Below, piece by piece: positions 51,934-64,000 of a stretch of DNA of 64,000 nucleotides. The DNA is from Saccharomonospora xinjiangensis XJ-54 (lineage in GTDB: Bacteria; Actinomycetota; Actinomycetes; Mycobacteriales; Pseudonocardiaceae). Every line of letters begins with the position of its first letter. Positions within the stretch are counted from its first letter, which is position 1. Both the position numbers and the translations under genes were made by a program. Where the stretch lies: the NCBI RefSeq assembly GCF_000258175.1, contig NZ_JH636049.1, positions 52,221-116,220 on the forward strand. The letters run 5' to 3'. Under the pieces are notes generated by a model. That model saw only the letters and a program-made list of their open reading frames with translations. It was not told where the DNA came from and did not search any database.

Positions 51934-54900
51934 TCACGTGATCGAGGAGTCCAGCCACGCTCGCACGGCCTCGGCCGTCAGGGCGGCTTGATCCTCCATC
52001 ATGCTGAAGTGGTCCGCCGCCACCTCGACGACGTCCTCGGCATGGGGCCACCAGCTCTGCCAGTCCGCGTCCGCGACCTCGGTGCCGGCGATGTCCCCGG
52101 GAAACTCGACCGCCCGGACGAGCAGCGTCGGCGCGGCGGTCGCGATCGCCGGGCAGTCGGCGATCAAGGTGGAGTACCCCGCCATGGCAGTGAGGCGGAC
52201 GTCGTTCACGGCGCCGCCGGTGAGGGCGACGAACTCCTTCTCCTTCTCCAGGAGCTTGTCGGACAGCACTGGCACGATCGCCGCCGCCTGCTCGGATCTG
52301 GCGGGCGAGGTGTCCAGGAGGACGACGGCGGCCGCGGGTAGTCCGACCTCCTCAAGACGAGCGGCCACGGCGTTGGCGATCAGGCCGCCGCCGGAGCGTC
52401 CGACCAGGACGAACGGTTCCTCCCGCACGCACCGCCGCACCGACTCCACGTGCAGTTCGACGAGAGCGTCCACCGTCGCGGGAAGCGGCTCCTCCGGGGC
52501 GAAGCCCGGTGCGGGCAGTGCCCAGACGTCGCGGTCGCCTCGGAACGACTCCGCGAAGCGGCTGAACTCGTGGACCCCGCCCAACATGCTGAACGACGGG
52601 AAGCAGATCAGCGGCGACGGCCGCCCGCCGCTGCTCAGCCGAACAGCGGCGGGCGCGGACGCGAGCTCGGCCGGGGCGGTGAACGTCGGGCGGAGGTTCG
52701 CCACGGCCGCGAGCAGCAGCCTGCCGTCCTCGATTCGGCCTGCGTGGAACGCCTGGTGGTAGAGGGCGGTGATGCCGCCGAGCGACCCGGTCCGCTCGCC
52801 GGGCAGCTCGGGCTCGGCTGCGGACCTCACCGTCGCGGTGGTCGCCTCCCCGCTGTGCTCCGCCAGCCTGCGCAGCAGATCCTCAACCACCTCGGCCACC
52901 GTGGGCACGTCGAACACCAGTGTGGCGGGCAGGACCAGGCCCGACAGCTCGGCGAGGGCGTTGCGCAGTTCCACCGCGGTCAGCGAGCCGACCCCCAGTT
53001 CGGCGAAGGACCCATCCTCGGGGACCGCGTCCGGGCCGCTGTGGCCGAGCACCTTCGCCGTGACGGTGCGGACGATCCGCAGCAGTTCGACGCGACGGTC
53101 CTCGGCCGACAGGGCAGCCAGCCCGGCCGTCGTCTCTCCCGCAGACGGCTGCCTGCCGCGCGCCGCCGATCGCGGCCCGGAGCGGACCAGGCCGCGCAGG
53201 ATGGCAGGCACGTCGTGGCCGGCCCAGCTCGCCAGCGTCCGGCCGTCGAGGTGCATCGGCACCAGCGCGGCGTCCTCGGCGCGGAGGCATCGATCGAACA
53301 GGGCCAACGCGTGGTCGGTGGACAGCGCCCTGATTCCGCCGCCAGCCAGCCGCGCCTGATCGCCGCCGTGCAGGTCGGCCGCGAGGCCGTCCGGTTCTTC
53401 CCACAGCCCCCAGGCCAGAGACTGCCCGGGAAGCCCCCTGGCGCGGCGGTGGGCGGCAAGGGCGTCCAGGAAGGAGTTCGCCGCCGCATAGGCCGCCTGT
53501 CCCGGTGTTCCCATGACCCCCGCGGCTGCGGAGAACAGCACGAAGCTCCGGAGGTCCAGATCTCGAGTGAGCCGGTGCAGGTTCCATGCGCCATCCACCT
53601 TGGGCCGCAGCACGGCGCCGAGACGCTCGGGGGTGAGAGCCGTGACGACGCCGTCGTCGAGCACGCCCGCGGTGTGCACGATCCCCCGCAGAGGATGGGC
53701 GGCGGGCACCTCGGCCAGCAGTCTGCGCACCTCCGTCGGGTCGGCGACGTCACATGCCCGGATCGTCACCCGCGCGCCGAGTCCGGTCAGTTCGGCGCTC
53801 AGGGCGGCGGCCCCGGGCGCGTCCGGTCCCCGTCTGCCGGTGAGCAGCAGGTGACGCACGCCGTGCTCGATGACCAAGTGGCGGGCCAGCCGGGAACCCA
53901 GCGCGCCGGTGCCACCAGTGACCAGCACCGTCCCGTCGGCCTCCGCGTCGGTCGCCTCCGCGCCGCCGTCCGCGATTCGCTCGCCCTGGCCGCTCTCGCC
54001 GGCGGCCGGGTCACGACCGGCGCCGAGGTCCGAGGGTGCGGCCCTCGCCAGCCGGGACGCCAGGACCTCACCGCCGCGCACCGCCAGGCACGGCTCGGTG
54101 TGGCCCGCGAGCGTCGTCAGCGCCGATCGGAGGGCGGCGGGCGTCGCGTGTTCGTCGATGTCGAGCAGCGCGATACGAGCCGGGTGCTCTGCCTGCGCCG
54201 AGCGCAGCAGCCCCCACAGCGTGGCCGCGGCGAGATCGGTGACGTCCTCCCCCGCTCGGGCCGCGACGGCGCCTTGGGTCGTCACCACGAGAGTGGCCGC
54301 GCCGAAACGCTCCTCGGTGAGCCACGTCCGCACCGTGTCCAGCGCGGCAGCCACCCCGTCGTGCAGTCGCCTCGCCAGATCGGCGGGGAGGTCCCCGAGG
54401 TCCCTGAGGTCCCTGAGGTCACCGCCGTCGGGCCGTGCCGACCACGGCAGCAGCACCGCGGCGGGCACGGGAACGGGAAGCGCCGTCAGCGACTCGACCG
54501 TGTCGAGATCGGCGCCGAGGCGATCGGCGAACCGGGGCCGCTCGGCGGCGTGTCCGGTGAGGACGACCGGTCGCAGGTCCCCCGAGACGGGCTCGACCCT
54601 CGTCCACTCCAGCCGGAACAGCGAGTCCCGGTGTGCCTGGGCCGCCTCGTCGCGTAATGCTCCGCTGAGCGGGCGAAGCACCAGCTCCGCCACCGAGGCC
54701 ACCGGAGAGCCCGTCTCGTCGGCCACGAGGATCGAGACGCCGCCTCCTGCCGAGCGCAGTCGCACCCGGAGGCGGCTGGCTCCCACCGCGCCCAGCCACA
54801 CACCGCTCCAGGAGAACGGCAGCCGCGTGTGCTCTCGCGCCTTCTCCGCCGGGGCACCCGCGTGGTCCGAGTCCGCGGTCTCGTCCCCGCCCAGCAGCCA

Positions 54901-57900
54901 GACCGCGTGCAGTGCCGCGTCGAACAACGCCGGGTGCACGGTGAAGCGCTCAGCCTCACCCACCGCGTCGGCTGGCAGCTCGACCTCGGCGAACACCTCG
55001 TCATCGCGACGCCACATGCCCCGCAGTCCCTGGAACACCGGGCCGTAGTACAGCTCGGCCTCGCCGACCATCCGATCGTAGAAGCCCTCGGTCGAGACGG
55101 CCGTCGCGGCCTCGGGCGGCCACGAGACGAGTGTGGAGTCGCCCGCGATCGGAGCTGCCGGGGCCAGCACGCCGCCGGCATGCCGCCGCCAGGCTGTGGG
55201 GCTCGTGTCCTGCTCGTCACGGGCGTAGACGGCGACGGAGCGACGGCCCTGATCGTCCGCCGCGCCGACCGCGACCTGCACCGCGACGGCGTCGTCACCC
55301 GACAGCACGAGCGGAGTGTGCAGGACCAGCTCCTCGATGCGATGGCAGCCGACCTCGGCGCCCGCCCGCAGCACCAGATCGACGAATCCGGTGCCCGGGT
55401 AGATCACCGATCCCGCGACCACGTGATCGCCGAGCCACGGGTGTGTTGGCACCGACAGCCTGCCGGTGAGCAGGCTTCCTCCGACGTCGGGCAGGTCCAC
55501 GGCCGCACCGAGCACCGGGTGGTCCGCCATGGTGAGACCGAGGCCCTTGGTGCCGAGCGAGGTTGCGGTCGGGGGGCCGAGCCAGTAGCGCTCGTGTTGG
55601 AAGGCATAGGTCGGCAAGTCCACCCGGCGTGCTTCTCGGCCCGCGAAGCACGGGGACCAGTCAACCGCGATGCCGTGGGTGTGCAGCGTCCCGGCCGCGA
55701 GCAGGAAGGACCTCGCTGCGGGCCGATTCCGTCGCAGGGTGCCCTGCACGAGCGTCCGGCGCTCGGGCGCGGCGTCCTCCAGGATCTGCGTCAGGCCCAT
55801 GCCCAGGACCGGGTGCGGGCTGACCTCGAGGAACGTCGTGTGGCCCCGGCTGAGGCAGGCCCGGATCGCGGCGTCGAACTCCACCGGTCGCGCCAGGTTG
55901 CGGAACCAGTAGTCGGCGTCCAGGTCTGCGGGACCCACCGGGGCGCCGGTCACGGTGGAGATTATCGGGACGGCGCCGGACTGCTCGGTCGGGGTGAGCG
56001 TGCCGACCAGTTCCGGGAACTCGTCCCGCAGGACCTCGGTCTGCGGCGAGTGAGAGGCGTAGGCGATGTCCACCCGGTCGAAGCGCACCGCATCGGCCAC
56101 GCACTCGGCCCGCAGCTCGTCGAGCGCCGTGAGATCACCGGAGACGACGACGGATCTCGGCCCGTTGCGGCCCGCGACAACCAGTCGGTCGGCCCACCGG
56201 GCGATCCGGGTCCGAACGTCCTCGACTGTGGCCGCGATCACGGCCATCCCTCCTTGGCCGACCAGCCGGAGCACCGCTTTGCTGCGCAGCGCGATGAGTC
56301 GGGCGCCGTCGGCGAGGGACAGTGTTCCGGCCACGCAGGCGGCGGCGATCTCCCCCTGGGAGTGGCCGACCACCGCCGCAGGTCGGACCCCGTGGCAGGC
56401 CCACAGCTTGGCCAGGGCCACGGCCATCGCCCACAACACCGGCGAGACGACGTCGGCCCGCGCCAGCAGTGCGGACTGCTCCGCATCGCAGAGCACCGCA
56501 CGCAGCGACCAGTTGACCCACGGAGCGAGGGCACGCTCGCACTCGTCGATGCCGTTGGCGAAGACCGGACTCGTCTCGATCAGCTCCGCCGCCATGTCCG
56601 CCCACTGGGAGCCGTGCCCGGAAAAAACCATGACCGGCCGCGTCTCGGTCTGCGTGCCCGCGGCGGGCGGGACGAGTCCGGAGGCGACGTCCGCCAGTCC
56701 GGCGAGCAGCTCCGCCCTGTCGTCACCGACGACGACGGCGCGGCTTGTCAGCGACGCCCGGGTCGTGATCAGCGAATACCCGACGTCGAGCGTCGAGAAC
56801 TGCGGCTGGCCGGTCAACCTGGCGTGCAGTGCCTGTGCCTGCGCCCGCAGCGCCTGGGGCGTGCGGGCTGAGATCACCCAGGGCGTTGGCGATGTCCGGC
56901 TGGGGACGGCGCCCTCGGACTCGCGCTCGGCGACCGCCGTGCGCGCCTCGCCGTCGGCCGGGCTGTCAACGACCTCGAGGTGATCGACGACCGCCAGGTC
57001 CTGTTCGAGAATGAGGTGGACGTTCGTGCCGCTCAGACCGAAGGCGGAGACCGCCGCCCTGCGGGGGCGGCCGACCTCGGGCCAGGGCTGCGGCTCGGTG
57101 AGCACCCGGACCGCTCCCGAAGACCAGTCGACGTGCGGCGTCGGCTCGTCGACGTGCAGCGTGGCCGGCAGCGTCCCGTGTCGCAGCGCCTCCACCATCT
57201 TGATCACGCCAGCCACGCCCGCCGCCGCCTGGGTGTGGCCGATGTTGGACTTCACCGACCCCAGCCACAGCGGGGCGTCGGCGGCCCGGTCCGCGCCGTA
57301 GGTGGCGAGCAATGCCTGCGCCTCGATCGGATCACCCAGCCGGGTCCCGGTGCCGTGTGCCTCCACGACGTCAACGTCCGAGGGCGCCAGGCCCGCGTTG
57401 GCCAACGCCTTGCGGATCACGCGTTGCTGCGCCGGTCCGTTCGGTGCGGTGAGCCCGTTGGAGGCGCCGTCCTGATTGACCGCCGACCCGGGCACCACGG
57501 CCAGCACGGGGTGTCCGTGTCGCCGCGCGTCGGAGAGCCGTTCCACGACAAGCATCCCGACGCCCTCGCCCCATCCGGTTCCGTCCGCGGCGTGGGAGAA
57601 CGCCTTGCAGCGGCCGTCATCCGCGAGGCCGCCCTGGCGGGCGAACGCGGCGAAAACGCCGGGTGAGGACATGACGGTGACGCCGCCCGCGAGGGCGAGG
57701 TCGCACTCGCCCGTGCGCAGTGCCTGGCCGGCGAGATGCAGTGCCGTCAGCGAGGAGGAGCACGCCGTGTCAACGGTGACCGCGGGACCCTCGAAGCCGA
57801 AGGTGTAGGCGAGGCGACCGGACAGCACGCTGCCCGCCGCGCCGGTGAGGATGTAGTCGGCGCCGAGCGCGGGCTCGCCCAGCAGCGCGGTCGCGTGTTC

Positions 57901-60900
57901 CTGAGCGGTGCCGCCGACGAACACGCCCGTGTCGCTGCCCCGCAGGGCCTGCGGGTCGATGCCCGCCCGCTCCAGCGCCTCCCAGGTGGTCTCCAGCAGC
58001 AGTCGCTGTTGCGGATCGGTCGCCGCCGCCTCCACAGGGGCGATGGAGAAGAAGGCGGCGTCGAAGCCCGCGACGTCGTCGAGGAAGCCTCCGACGACCG
58101 AGGACGTCGTCGCGTCCGACGGCGAGCCGGGGACGCCCGCGAGCTGCCAGCCTCGGTCGGCCGGGAACGAGGTCATCCCGTCCACCTGCTCGGACACCAC
58201 GCGCCAGAGATCCTCCGGACTGTGCACCCCGCCGGGGAAACGGCATGCCATACCCACGATCGCCAGCGGCTCGTCCGCTGCCGGCCGGGACGCCACCACC
58301 GACGTCCCGGCGCCGTCACCCGAGGGGACGCCGCTCAGCTCCGTGCGCAGATATGTCGCGAGCACCTCGGGCGTGGGGAGGTCGAAGACGAGCGTGGCCG
58401 GCAGCGGCAGGCCTGTGGCCAGGCCGAGCCGTTCCCGGAACTCGATGGCCGTCATGGAGTCGAATCCGGCCTCCTGGAAGGAGCGATCGACCGAGATCGC
58501 CTCGGCGTCGGCGTGGCCGAGGACTCGCGCGGCCTCCGTGCGGATCGTCTCGATCAGCAGCGCCCGCCCCTCGGCCTCGTCGGCCGCCGACAGGCGCGCC
58601 CGCAGGAGGTCGCCCGCCGTCGAGGAGTCGTCCGAGCCTGGTGCCGGGTCGTTCGTCCGGGCCAGCCCGACGGAGAGCACGTCGAGCAGCGGACGACGGC
58701 GGGCGATGGCGAAGGCGGGGATGAACCTGGCCCAGTCAACGTCGGCGACGGCGACGGTCGTGTCGCGGGCGTCGACGGCCTGCGCCATGGCCGTCATGGC
58801 GAGTTCCGGTGCCATCGGGGTGAGGCCACGCCGGAGGAGAGTCTGCTCGGCGGCCTCGTCAACCATGCCGCCGCTGCCCCAGCCGCCCCAGGCGATCGAC
58901 GTGGCGGGCAGCCCCTTGGCCCGGCGATACTCGGCGAAGGCGTCCAGGAAGTTGTTGGCCGCCGCGTAGGCGCCCTGGCCCGCACTGCCCCACACCGCGG
59001 AGACGGAGGAGAAGAGCACGAAGGCGTTGAGGTCGAGTCCCCGCGTCGCCTCGTGCAGGTTGACCAGGCCCGCGACCTTGGGTCGCAGCACGGTGGCGAG
59101 CCGGTCGACGGTCAGCTCCTCCACGGGGCAGTCGTCGATGACGCCCGCGGCGTGGACGACTGCGGAGAGCGGTCGATCGGCCGGGATGCTCGCGATCAGG
59201 TCCCGCACGGCGGCCGGGTCAGCCAGGTCGCAGGCGGCGATCGTGACGCGGACGCCGATGCCTGCCAGTTCCAGTTCGAGGTCCTCGGCGCCCGGAGCGC
59301 TGCGGCCTTGGCGGCTGACCAACAGCAGGTGCTGCGCCCCCTGACCGGCCAGCCAGCAGGCGACGTGACTGCCGAGGGCGCCGGTGCCGCCCGTGACGAG
59401 CACCGTGCCGCTGGGGCGCCAGCCTGGTCCCCCGTGCGCGGCGGGCGGCGCCGGGACGAGCCTGCGGACGAAGACGCCGGAGCGGCGCACGGCGAGCTGA
59501 TCCTCGTCTTCGACGCCGGCGAGGGCGGCGACGAACCGCTCCGCCGATCGGGCGTCGAGCGTGCCGGGCACGTCGATCAGACCGCCCCAGCGGTCGGGGC
59601 GCTCCAGCGCGAGCACGCGACCCAGGCCCCAGGTCAGTGCCTGCGCCGGGCTGCGCAGCGGATCGGAGTCGCCCACCGACACCGCGCCCCGGGTGACACA
59701 CCACAGCGGTGCCCGCAGGTCGGCGTCACGCAGCGCCCGGACCAGAGCGGCGGTGGCCGTCAAGCCGACGGGAACCGTCGATGCGTCCTGATGGGCGGTC
59801 TCGTCCAGCGCGAGCAGGGACACCACGCCAGCGATCGGTCCCTGCGCCGTGGAGCGCAGCAGTGCGGCGGTCTCGGCCGGGGCCGTGCCGGATTCGAGGA
59901 CGAGCCGGACCACGTCGGCACCGGCTTGGGACAGCAGTCGCGCGATATCTGGATCCGAGGGCGATCGACTTGCCTCGGCGGCGGGCTCCACCAGAAGCCA
60001 CCGACCCGTCAACAGCGATCCCGGGGACACGGCGACCGGCTGCCAGCTGACGCGATACCGCCACGACTCCACCGTGGACATCTCGCGTCGGCGACGTCGC
60101 CAGGCCGCGAGCATGGGCAGCACCTCGTGCCACGGCGCCTCCGCGTCCACGTCCAGGGTCGTGGCCAGGCCCGTCAGGTCCTCCTCTTCCACCTGACGCC
60201 AGAACGCGCCGTCGTCGAGGCCCGACGACGGCCGCGGGGCATCGGGCTCGGTCACGCGGGGATCGAGCCAGAACCGCCGCCGCTGGAACGCATACGTCGG
60301 CAGGTCGAGCGCTCGGACGTCCTGACCAACGAAGGCCGAGGCCCAGTCGAGGGCAGGCCCGCGGGCGTGCAGCCCGTCGAGTGCGGTCAACAGGGACTCG
60401 AACTCTGCGCGGTCGCGGCGCAGCGCGGAGACGCCGAGCACGCCGGGAAGGGTGTCACGGACCATGGGAGTCAGGACGGCGTCCGGGCCGAGTTCGAGGA
60501 ACGCGGTGATGCCGTCGGCGCGCAGCGTGTGCAGTCCTGCCATGAAGCGGACCGCGTCCCTGGCGTGGCCGACCCAGTACGCCGGGGTGCGGAAGTCCTC
60601 CGCGGCGAACTCACCCGTCCGGTTGGACACGACTGGCAGTCGCGGCGGGTGGAACTCGACACCCGCCAGCACCTCGGCGAACTCGGCGAGCATCGGGTCC
60701 ATTCTCGGCGAGTGGAAGGCGTGACTGACCGGCAGCCGACGGGTGCGGCGGCCTGCCGCCGTCCAGTCCGCCACAAGACCGTCGAGCACCTCGGCGTCGC
60801 CGGAAACCACCACCGAGTCGGCGGTGTTCACCGCCGCGATCGACACGCGGTCCGTCAGGCCAGCCAGCGACTCGGCGACGGCGGACTCGGTGTCGCGGAC

Positions 60901-63900
60901 CGACACCATCGCCCCGCCCGAGGGCAGCGCCTGCATCAGCCTGCCGCGCGCGGCGACGACCGCGCAGGCGTCGGCGAGCGACCACACCCCGGAGACGTAC
61001 GCGGCGACCAGTTCCCCGACCGAGTGCCCGCCGACGGCGGCGGGGCGCAGGCCGAAGGACTCCACGAGCCGGAACAGCGCCACCTCGAGCGCGAACAGGC
61101 AGGCCTGGGTGTAGCGGGTCTCGTCGAGCAGGGCGGCCAGCGGGGAGCCCTCCTCCGCGAAGGCGATCTCACGCAACGGCGTGTCAAGCCGGGTGTCCAG
61201 CTCGGCGCAGACCTCGTCGAAGGCGTCGGCGAAGACAGGGGACGTCTCGTACAGCTCACGGCCCGTGCCGGGCCGCTGGGCGCCCTGGCCGGTGAACAGC
61301 ACCGCCGTGCGCAGGTCGGGGCGGTTCCCTCGGGCGCCGCCGTCCACGGTGCGACGCCCCTCGGCGAGGTCGTCCAGGGCAGCCAGTCCGTGGTCGAGGT
61401 CCGGGGCGAGCACCACGGCGCGACAGTCGAGCACAGCTCTGGTGGTGGCCAGGGAGAAGCCGATGTCGGCCGGGGACTCGCCGGGACGGTCCGTCAGGAA
61501 GGCGCGGAGCCGCGCGGCCTGGGAACGCAGACCGGCCTCGCTCTGCGCGGAGAGCACCCACGGGACGACCGACGTCGCGGGGGCGACGGCCGCGGGGCTC
61601 GGGCCGGTCGCGGTCGGCGGAACCGTCGGCGGCTCCTCGAGGATCAGGTGGGCGTTGGTCCCGCTGATGCCGAACGACGACACCCCGGCCCGGCGCGGCC
61701 GGTCCGCCCGCTGCCATGATCGAGGTTCGGTCAGCAGCCGCACCGAGCCCGCCGACCAGTCGACCTCGGGGGTGGGCTCCTCCACGTGCAGCGTCGGCGG
61801 CAAGCTCGCCCGCGTCATGGCGAGGACCATCTTGATCACGCCCGCGACGCCCGCGGCGGCCTGGGTGTGCCCGAGATTGGATTTGACCGAGCCCAACCAC
61901 AGCGGGCGCTCCGCGCTCCGGCCTCGACCGTAGGTGGCGATCAGGGCCTGCGCCTCGATCGGATCGCCCAATCTGGTGCCCGTGCCGTGAGCCTCGACGA
62001 CGTCGACGTCGTCGGTGTTGAGCCGCGCGTTGGCCAGCGCTTGGCGGATCACCCGCTGCTGGGCGGGACCATTGGGGGCGGTCAGTCCGTTGGAGGCGCC
62101 GTCCTGGTTGACGGCCGATCCTCGGATCACGGCCAGGACCCTGCGCCCGTTGCGCCGGGCGTCGGAAAGACGTTCGACCAGCAGGACACCTACGCCCTCG
62201 GCGAAGCCGGTGCCGTCGGCGGCGGCGGCGAAAGCGCGGCAGCGGCCGTCCGCGGCCAGCCCGCCCTGGCGATGGAATTCGAGGAGCCCACCGGGCGTGG
62301 ACATGACGGTCACACCGCCGACCACTGCGAGGTCGCACTCACCGTTGCGCAGCGACTGCGCCGCCAGGTGCAGCGCCACCAACGAGGACGAGCACGCCGT
62401 GTCCACCGTCATCGCGGGCCCTTCGAGGCCGAACGAGTAGGCGAGCCTGCCGGAGAGCACGCTGGCCGTTCCGCCGGTGCTCAGGTATCCCGCCGCCGCC
62501 GAGCCCGCTCGCACGAGCAGGTTCGCGTAGTCCTGGTTGTTGGAGCCGACGAAGACCCCGGTGGCGGTGCCGCGCAGCGACTGAGGGTCGATGCCCGCCC
62601 GCTCCATCACCTCCCAGGAGGTCTCCAGCAGCAGCCGCTGCTGCGGGTCCATGGCCGCCGCCTCACGCGGCGCGATGCCGAAGAGGGCCGCGTCGAACCC
62701 GGCGACGTCGTCGAGGAAACCGCCGGAGCGGGGAGCGTCGGCCTCCGCGTCGAGGGAGCCTTCTCCGGTGAGCACGTCCCAGCCCCGGTCCTCCGGGAAG
62801 GGCGAAATCGCGTCACGCCCTTCGGCCAGCAGGCTCCACAGCTGTTCGGGAGAATCGACGCCGCCGGGGAAGCGACAGCTCATGGCGACGATCGCGACGG
62901 GCTCGTCCGAACCCGCCTGCTCCGTAGGGCGGTCGTTCTCACTCGGTCCGCCCGCCAGGTCGGCGCGCAACCGCGCGGCCAGACCGGCTGGCGTGGGGTG
63001 GTCGAACAGGAGGGTCGCGGGCAGCCGGAGGCCGGTCACGGCGTTGAGCCGGTTGCGCAGTTCGACCGACGTCAGCGAGTCGAAGCCGAGTTCCCGGAAC
63101 GCCCGTTCATCTCCAACGGCCTCGGCCGAGGAGTGCCCTAGCACCGAGGCGGCCTCGGCGCGGACCAGATCGACGAGCAGCCGGTCCTGGTCCTGGATCG
63201 ACAGCCCGGCCAGTCGGCTGGTGAGGGAGCCGCCCGCGGCGGCCGTCGGCGCGTCGGCGGCTCCGGGCGCGGCCGGCGCGGTTCGCAGATCCGGCAGGTC
63301 GCGGAACAACGGATGGACGGTGCCAACCTGTGCCGCCAGCCTGGACCAGTCGATGTCCGCCACGGACAGGAGGGTCTCGTCGTGGTCCAGGACCTGGCCG
63401 AGGACGGTCAGCGCGGTCTCCGGGTCCATGTCGATGGTGCCGCGCCGCCGCAGCTGCTGCTCTACGGCGTCGTCGGCGATACCGCCGCCAGCCCAGTGTC
63501 CCCAGGCGACGGAGGTCGCGGGCAGTCCTCGCGCACGCCGGTACTGGGCCAGCGCGTCGAGCACGGCGTTGCCCGGTGCGTACGTGGCCTGGCCGGGAAT
63601 CCCCAGCGAGCCCGCGAGGGAGGAGAAGAGGACGAAGGCGGCCAAGGGACGGTCAGCCGTCAACTCGTGCAGGTTGATCGCGCCGCGCACCTTCGCGCCG
63701 TACGCGGCGGCCAGCTTCGCGTCGGTGACGGCGTCCACCAGCGCGTCGTCCAGCACGGCGGCCGTGTGGACCACCGAGGTCAGCGGCCGGTGTGCCGGGA
63801 TCGCGTCCAGCGCCGCGCGCAGCTGGTCCTTTTCGGCGATGTCGCAGGCGAGGATCGTCACCTCGGCGCCGAGTCCGGTCAGCTCGGCACGCAGGTCCTC

Positions 63901-64000
63901 AGCACCCGGCGCCGAGGAGCCCCGGCGACTGAGCAGCAGCAGATGCCCGGCGCCCGCACGGGCCAGCCACCGGGCGACCGCCGCGCCGAGTGATCCGGTG
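51934..64000 (-). CDS. Modular type I polyketide synthase, C-terminal modules with thioesterase (5' partial)
   Basis: About 4,020 residues lie in the window; the gene continues beyond 64000. Domains in gene order, approximate window positions: KR (64000-63300; begins inside the TGSLGAA NADPH loop, LDD motif so B-type, YAPGN); ACP (Ser codon 63076-63078, GFDSL); KS (62904-61634, TACSSS, EAHGTGT, KSNLGH); AT (61312-60260, GHSVGE and HAFH, malonyl-CoA type); KR (60090-58720, IDD, B-type, Ser/Tyr/Asn present); ACP (58456, GFDSM); KS (58272-57001, TACSSS); AT (56640-55575, GHSQGE and YASH, methylmalonyl-CoA type); DH (55530-54670, [10 protein letters not shown] and FDAALH, active-looking); KR (54630-53240, LDD, but FSAAAG where FSSAAG is usual); ACP (52984, GVGSL instead of GFDSL); TE (52640-51940, GRSGGG, LLDTSP, AADHFS). 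No ER domain. This is the last protein of an assembly line that releases its chain by the TE. Confidence 0.93.
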   Translation of the reverse strand, partial: TGSLGAAVARWLARAGAGHLLLLSRRGSSAPGAEDLRAELTGLGAEVTILACDIAEKDQLRAALDAIPAHRPLTSVVHTAAVLDDALVDAVTDAKLAAAYGAKVRGAINLHELTADRPLAAFVLFSSLAGSLGIPGQATYAPGNAVLDALAQYRRARGLPATSVAWGHWAGGGIADDAVEQQLRRRGTIDMDPETALTVLGQVLDHDETLLSVADIDWSRLAAQVGTVHPLFRDLPDLRTAPAAPGAADAPTAAAGGSLTSRLAGLSIQDQDRLLVDLVRAEAASVLGHSSAEAVGDERAFRELGFDSLTSVELRNRLNAVTGLRLPATLLFDHPTPAGLAARLRADLAGGPSENDRPTEQAGSDEPVAIVAMSCRFPGGVDSPEQLWSLLAEGRDAISPFPEDRGWDVLTGEGSLDAEADAPRSGGFLDDVAGFDAALFGIAPREAAAMDPQQRLLLETSWEVMERAGIDPQSLRGTATGVFVGSNNQDYANLLVRAGSAAAGYLSTGGTASVLSGRLAYSFGLEGPAMTVDTACSSSLVALHLAAQSLRNGECDLAVVGGVTVMSTPGGLLEFHRQGGLAADGRCRAFAAAADGTGFAEGVGVLLVERLSDARRNGRRVLAVIRGSAVNQDGASNGLTAPNGPAQQRVIRQALANARLNTDDVDVVEAHGTGTRLGDPIEAQALIATYGRGRSAERPLWLGSVKSNLGHTQAAAGVAGVIKMVLAMTRASLPPTLHVEEPTPEVDWSAGSVRLLTEPRSWQRADRPRRAGVSSFGISGTNAHLILEEPPTVPPTATGPSPAAVAPATSVVPWVLSAQSEAGLRSQAARLRAFLTDRPGESPADIGFSLATTRAVLDCRAVVLAPDLDHGLAALDDLAEGRRTVDGGARGNRPDLRTAVLFTGQGAQRPGTGRELYETSPVFADAFDEVCAELDTRLDTPLREIAFAEEGSPLAALLDETRYTQACLFALEVALFRLVESFGLRPAAVGGHSVGELVAAYVSGVWSLADACAVVAARGRLMQALPSGGAMVSVRDTESAVAESLAGLTDRVSIAAVNTADSVVVSGDAEVLDGLVADWTAAGRRTRRLPVSHAFHSPRMDPMLAEFAEVLAGVEFHPPRLPVVSNRTGEFAAEDFRTPAYWVGHARDAVRFMAGLHTLRADGITAFLELGPDAVLTPMVRDTLPGVLGVSALRRDRAEFESLLTALDGLHARGPALDWASAFVGQDVRALDLPTYAFQRRRFWLDPRVTEPDAPRPSSGLDDGAFWRQVEEEDLTGLATTLDVDAEAPWHEVLPMLAAWRRRRREMSTVESWRYRVSWQPVAVSPGSLLTGRWLLVEPAAEASRSPSDPDIARLLSQAGADVVRLVLESGTAPAETAALLRSTAQGPIAGVVSLLALDETAHQDASTVPVGLTATAALVRALRDADLRAPLWCVTRGAVSVGDSDPLRSPAQALTWGLGRVLALERPDRWGGLIDVPGTLDARSAERFVAALAGVEDEDQLAVRRSGVFVRRLVPAPPAAHGGPGWRPSGTVLVTGGTGALGSHVACWLAGQGAQHLLLVSRQGRSAPGAEDLELELAGIGVRVTIAACDLADPAAVRDLIASIPADRPLSAVVHAAGVIDDCPVEELTVDRLATVLRPKVAGLVNLHEATRGLDLNAFVLFSSVSAVWGSAGQGAYAAANNFLDAFAEYRRAKGLPATSIAWGGWGSGGMVDEAAEQTLLRRGLTPMAPELAMTAMAQAVDARDTTVAVADVDWARFIPAFAIARRRPLLDVLSVGLARTNDPAPGSDDSSTAGDLLRARLSAADEAEGRALLIETIRTEAARVLGHADAEAISVDRSFQEAGFDSMTAIEFRERLGLATGLPLPATLVFDLPTPEVLATYLRTELSGVPSGDGAGTSVVASRPAADEPLAIVGMACRFPGGVHSPEDLWRVVSEQVDGMTSFPADRGWQLAGVPGSPSDATTSSVVGGFLDDVAGFDAAFFSIAPVEAAATDPQQRLLLETTWEALERAGIDPQALRGSDTGVFVGGTAQEHATALLGEPALGADYILTGAAGSVLSGRLAYTFGFEGPAVTVDTACSSSLTALHLAGQALRTGECDLALAGGVTVMSSPGVFAAFARQGGLADDGRCKAFSHAADGTGWGEGVGMLVVERLSDARRHGHPVLAVVPGSAVNQDGASNGLTAPNGPAQQRVIRKALANAGLAPSDVDVVEAHGTGTRLGDPIEAQALLATYGADRAADAPLWLGSVKSNIGHTQAAAGVAGVIKMVEALRHGTLPATLHVDEPTPHVDWSSGAVRVLTEPQPWPEVGRPRRAAVSAFGLSGTNVHLILEQDLAVVDHLEVVDSPADGEARTAVAERESEGAVPSRTSPTPWVISARTPQALRAQAQALHARLTGQPQFSTLDVGYSLITTRASLTSRAVVVGDDRAELLAGLADVASGLVPPAAGTQTETRPVMVFSGHGSQWADMAAELIETSPVFANGIDECERALAPWVNWSLRAVLCDAEQSALLARADVVSPVLWAMAVALAKLWACHGVRPAAVVGHSQGEIAAACVAGTLSLADGARLIALRSKAVLRLVGQGGMAVIAATVEDVRTRIARWADRLVVAGRNGPRSVVVSGDLTALDELRAECVADAVRFDRVDIAYASHSPQTEVLRDEFPELVGTLTPTEQSGAVPIISTVTGAPVGPADLDADYWFRNLARPVEFDAAIRACLSRGHTTFLEVSPHPVLGMGLTQILEDAAPERRTLVQGTLRRNRPAARSFLLAAGTLHTHGIAVDWSPCFAGREARRVDLPTYAFQHERYWLGPPTATSLGTKGLGLTMADHPVLGAAVDLPDVGGSLLTGRLSVPTHPWLGDHVVAGSVIYPGTGFVDLVLRAGAEVGCHRIEELVLHTPLVLSGDDAVAVQVAVGAADDQGRRSVAVYARDEQDTSPTAWRRHAGGVLAPAAPIAGDSTLVSWPPEAATAVSTEGFYDRMVGEAELYYGPVFQGLRGMWRRDDEVFAEVELPADAVGEAERFTVHPALFDAALHAVWLLGGDETADSDHAGAPAEKAREHTRLPFSWSGVWLGAVGASRLRVRLRSAGGGVSILVADETGSPVASVAELVLRPLSGALRDEAAQAHRDSLFRLEWTRVEPVSGDLRPVVLTGHAAERPRFADRLGADLDTVESLTALPVPVPAAVLLPWSARPDGGDLRDLRDLGDLPADLARRLHDGVAAALDTVRTWLTEERFGAATLVVTTQGAVAARAGEDVTDLAAATLWGLLRSAQAEHPARIALLDIDEHATPAALRSALTTLAGHTEPCLAVRGGEVLASRLARAAPSDLGAGRDPAAGESGQGERIADGGAEATDAEADGTVLVTGGTGALGSRLARHLVIEHGVRHLLLTGRRGPDAPGAAALSAELTGLGARVTIRACDVADPTEVRRLLAEVPAAHPLRGIVHTAGVLDDGVVTALTPERLGAVLRPKVDGAWNLHRLTRDLDLRSFVLFSAAAGVMGTPGQAAYAAANSFLDALAAHRRARGLPGQSLAWGLWEEPDGLAADLHGGDQARLAGGGIRALSTDHALALFDRCLRAEDAALVPMHLDGRTLASWAGHDVPAILRGLVRSGPRSAARGRQPSAGETTAGLAALSAEDRRVELLRIVRTVTAKVLGHSGPDAVPEDGSFAELGVGSLTAVELRNALAELSGLVLPATLVFDVPTVAEVVEDLLRRLAEHSGEATTATVRSAAEPELPGERTGSLGGITALYHQAFHAGRIEDGRLLLAAVANLRPTFTAPAELASAPAAVRLSSGGRPSPLICFPSFSMLGGVHEFSRFAESFRGDRDVWALPAPGFAPEEPLPATVDALVELHVESVRRCVREEPFVLVGRSGGGLIANAVAARLEEVGLPAAAVVLLDTSPARSEQAAAIVPVLSDKLLEKEKEFVALTGGAVNDVRLTAMAGYSTLIADCPAIATAAPTLLVRAVEFPGDIAGTEVADADWQSWWPHAEDVVEVAADHFSMMEDQAALTAEAVRAWLDSSIT

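Noticed and set aside
52450..54657. 735-codon open frame on the plus strand opposite the PKS
   Set aside because: Shadow of the KR/ACP region; low-complexity Arg/Gly/Gln-rich translation without motifs.
57736..61719. 1327-codon open frame on the plus strand opposite the PKS
   Set aside because: Antisense shadow of PKS codons with GC-rich third positions; its translation is Arg/Gly/His/Gln-rich with no domains, while the minus strand shows a full set of PKS motifs.

Overview
The window is very GC-rich, uses GTG and TTG starts freely, and carries a modular type I polyketide synthase, an ECF sigma factor, a CatR/FurA-type Fur paired with a catalase, and an NmtR-like sensor. Together these point to an actinomycete, most likely a filamentous member of the Pseudonocardiaceae. 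That placement is inferred from protein resemblance; no marker gene is present.

Layout. Positions 885-3645 hold a drug exporter, a DHFR-like reductase and a small YbjN-like protein. Positions 3768-9797 hold a KAP-type NTPase with a macro-like N-terminus, then a very large membrane M48 peptidase. Positions 9948-13028 are housekeeping-like unknowns: two UPF0548/DUF1990 genes around a 70-residue membrane protein, DUF3140, and a beheaded ArsR regulator before its SRPBCC partner. Positions 13214-16830 hold an erythromycin-esterase homologue behind a palindrome, an ankyrin protein, a catalase and its Fur regulator. Positions 16962-22032 carry a lipoprotein, a membrane protein, a TIM-barrel-like protein with a TGT-type zinc motif, a SUKH-like protein with a coding minisatellite, and an amino-acid permease. 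An NmtR-MFS divergent pair (22593-24278), a three-gene zinc-protease/TPR operon (24457-27011) and an M20 peptidase follow.

From tRNA-Leu(GAG) at 28663 to about 47.1 kb the region looks like a decayed genomic island. It has a frameshifted IS481 element, an XRE-MFS pair, a tyrosine-integrase remnant, an N6-methylase homologue with an altered catalytic motif, an ECF sigma factor, a complete Wadjet type II anti-plasmid system (jetABCD, 36544-44541), a helicase without its Walker A end, and an mcrC fragment fused to an IS5-type transposase start. Sigma factor and jetA are adjacent and co-directional, which suggests specialised transcription of Wadjet. An ABC-2 transporter with a divergent two-component system follows (47455-51330).

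From 51934 to the window end, on the minus strand, lies the 3' part of a modular PKS gene: KR-ACP / KS-AT(malonyl)-KR-ACP / KS-AT(methylmalonyl)-DH-KR-ACP-TE. Its last KR lacks the catalytic serine and its last ACP reads GSL instead of DSL. The 5' end of this gene is outside the window.
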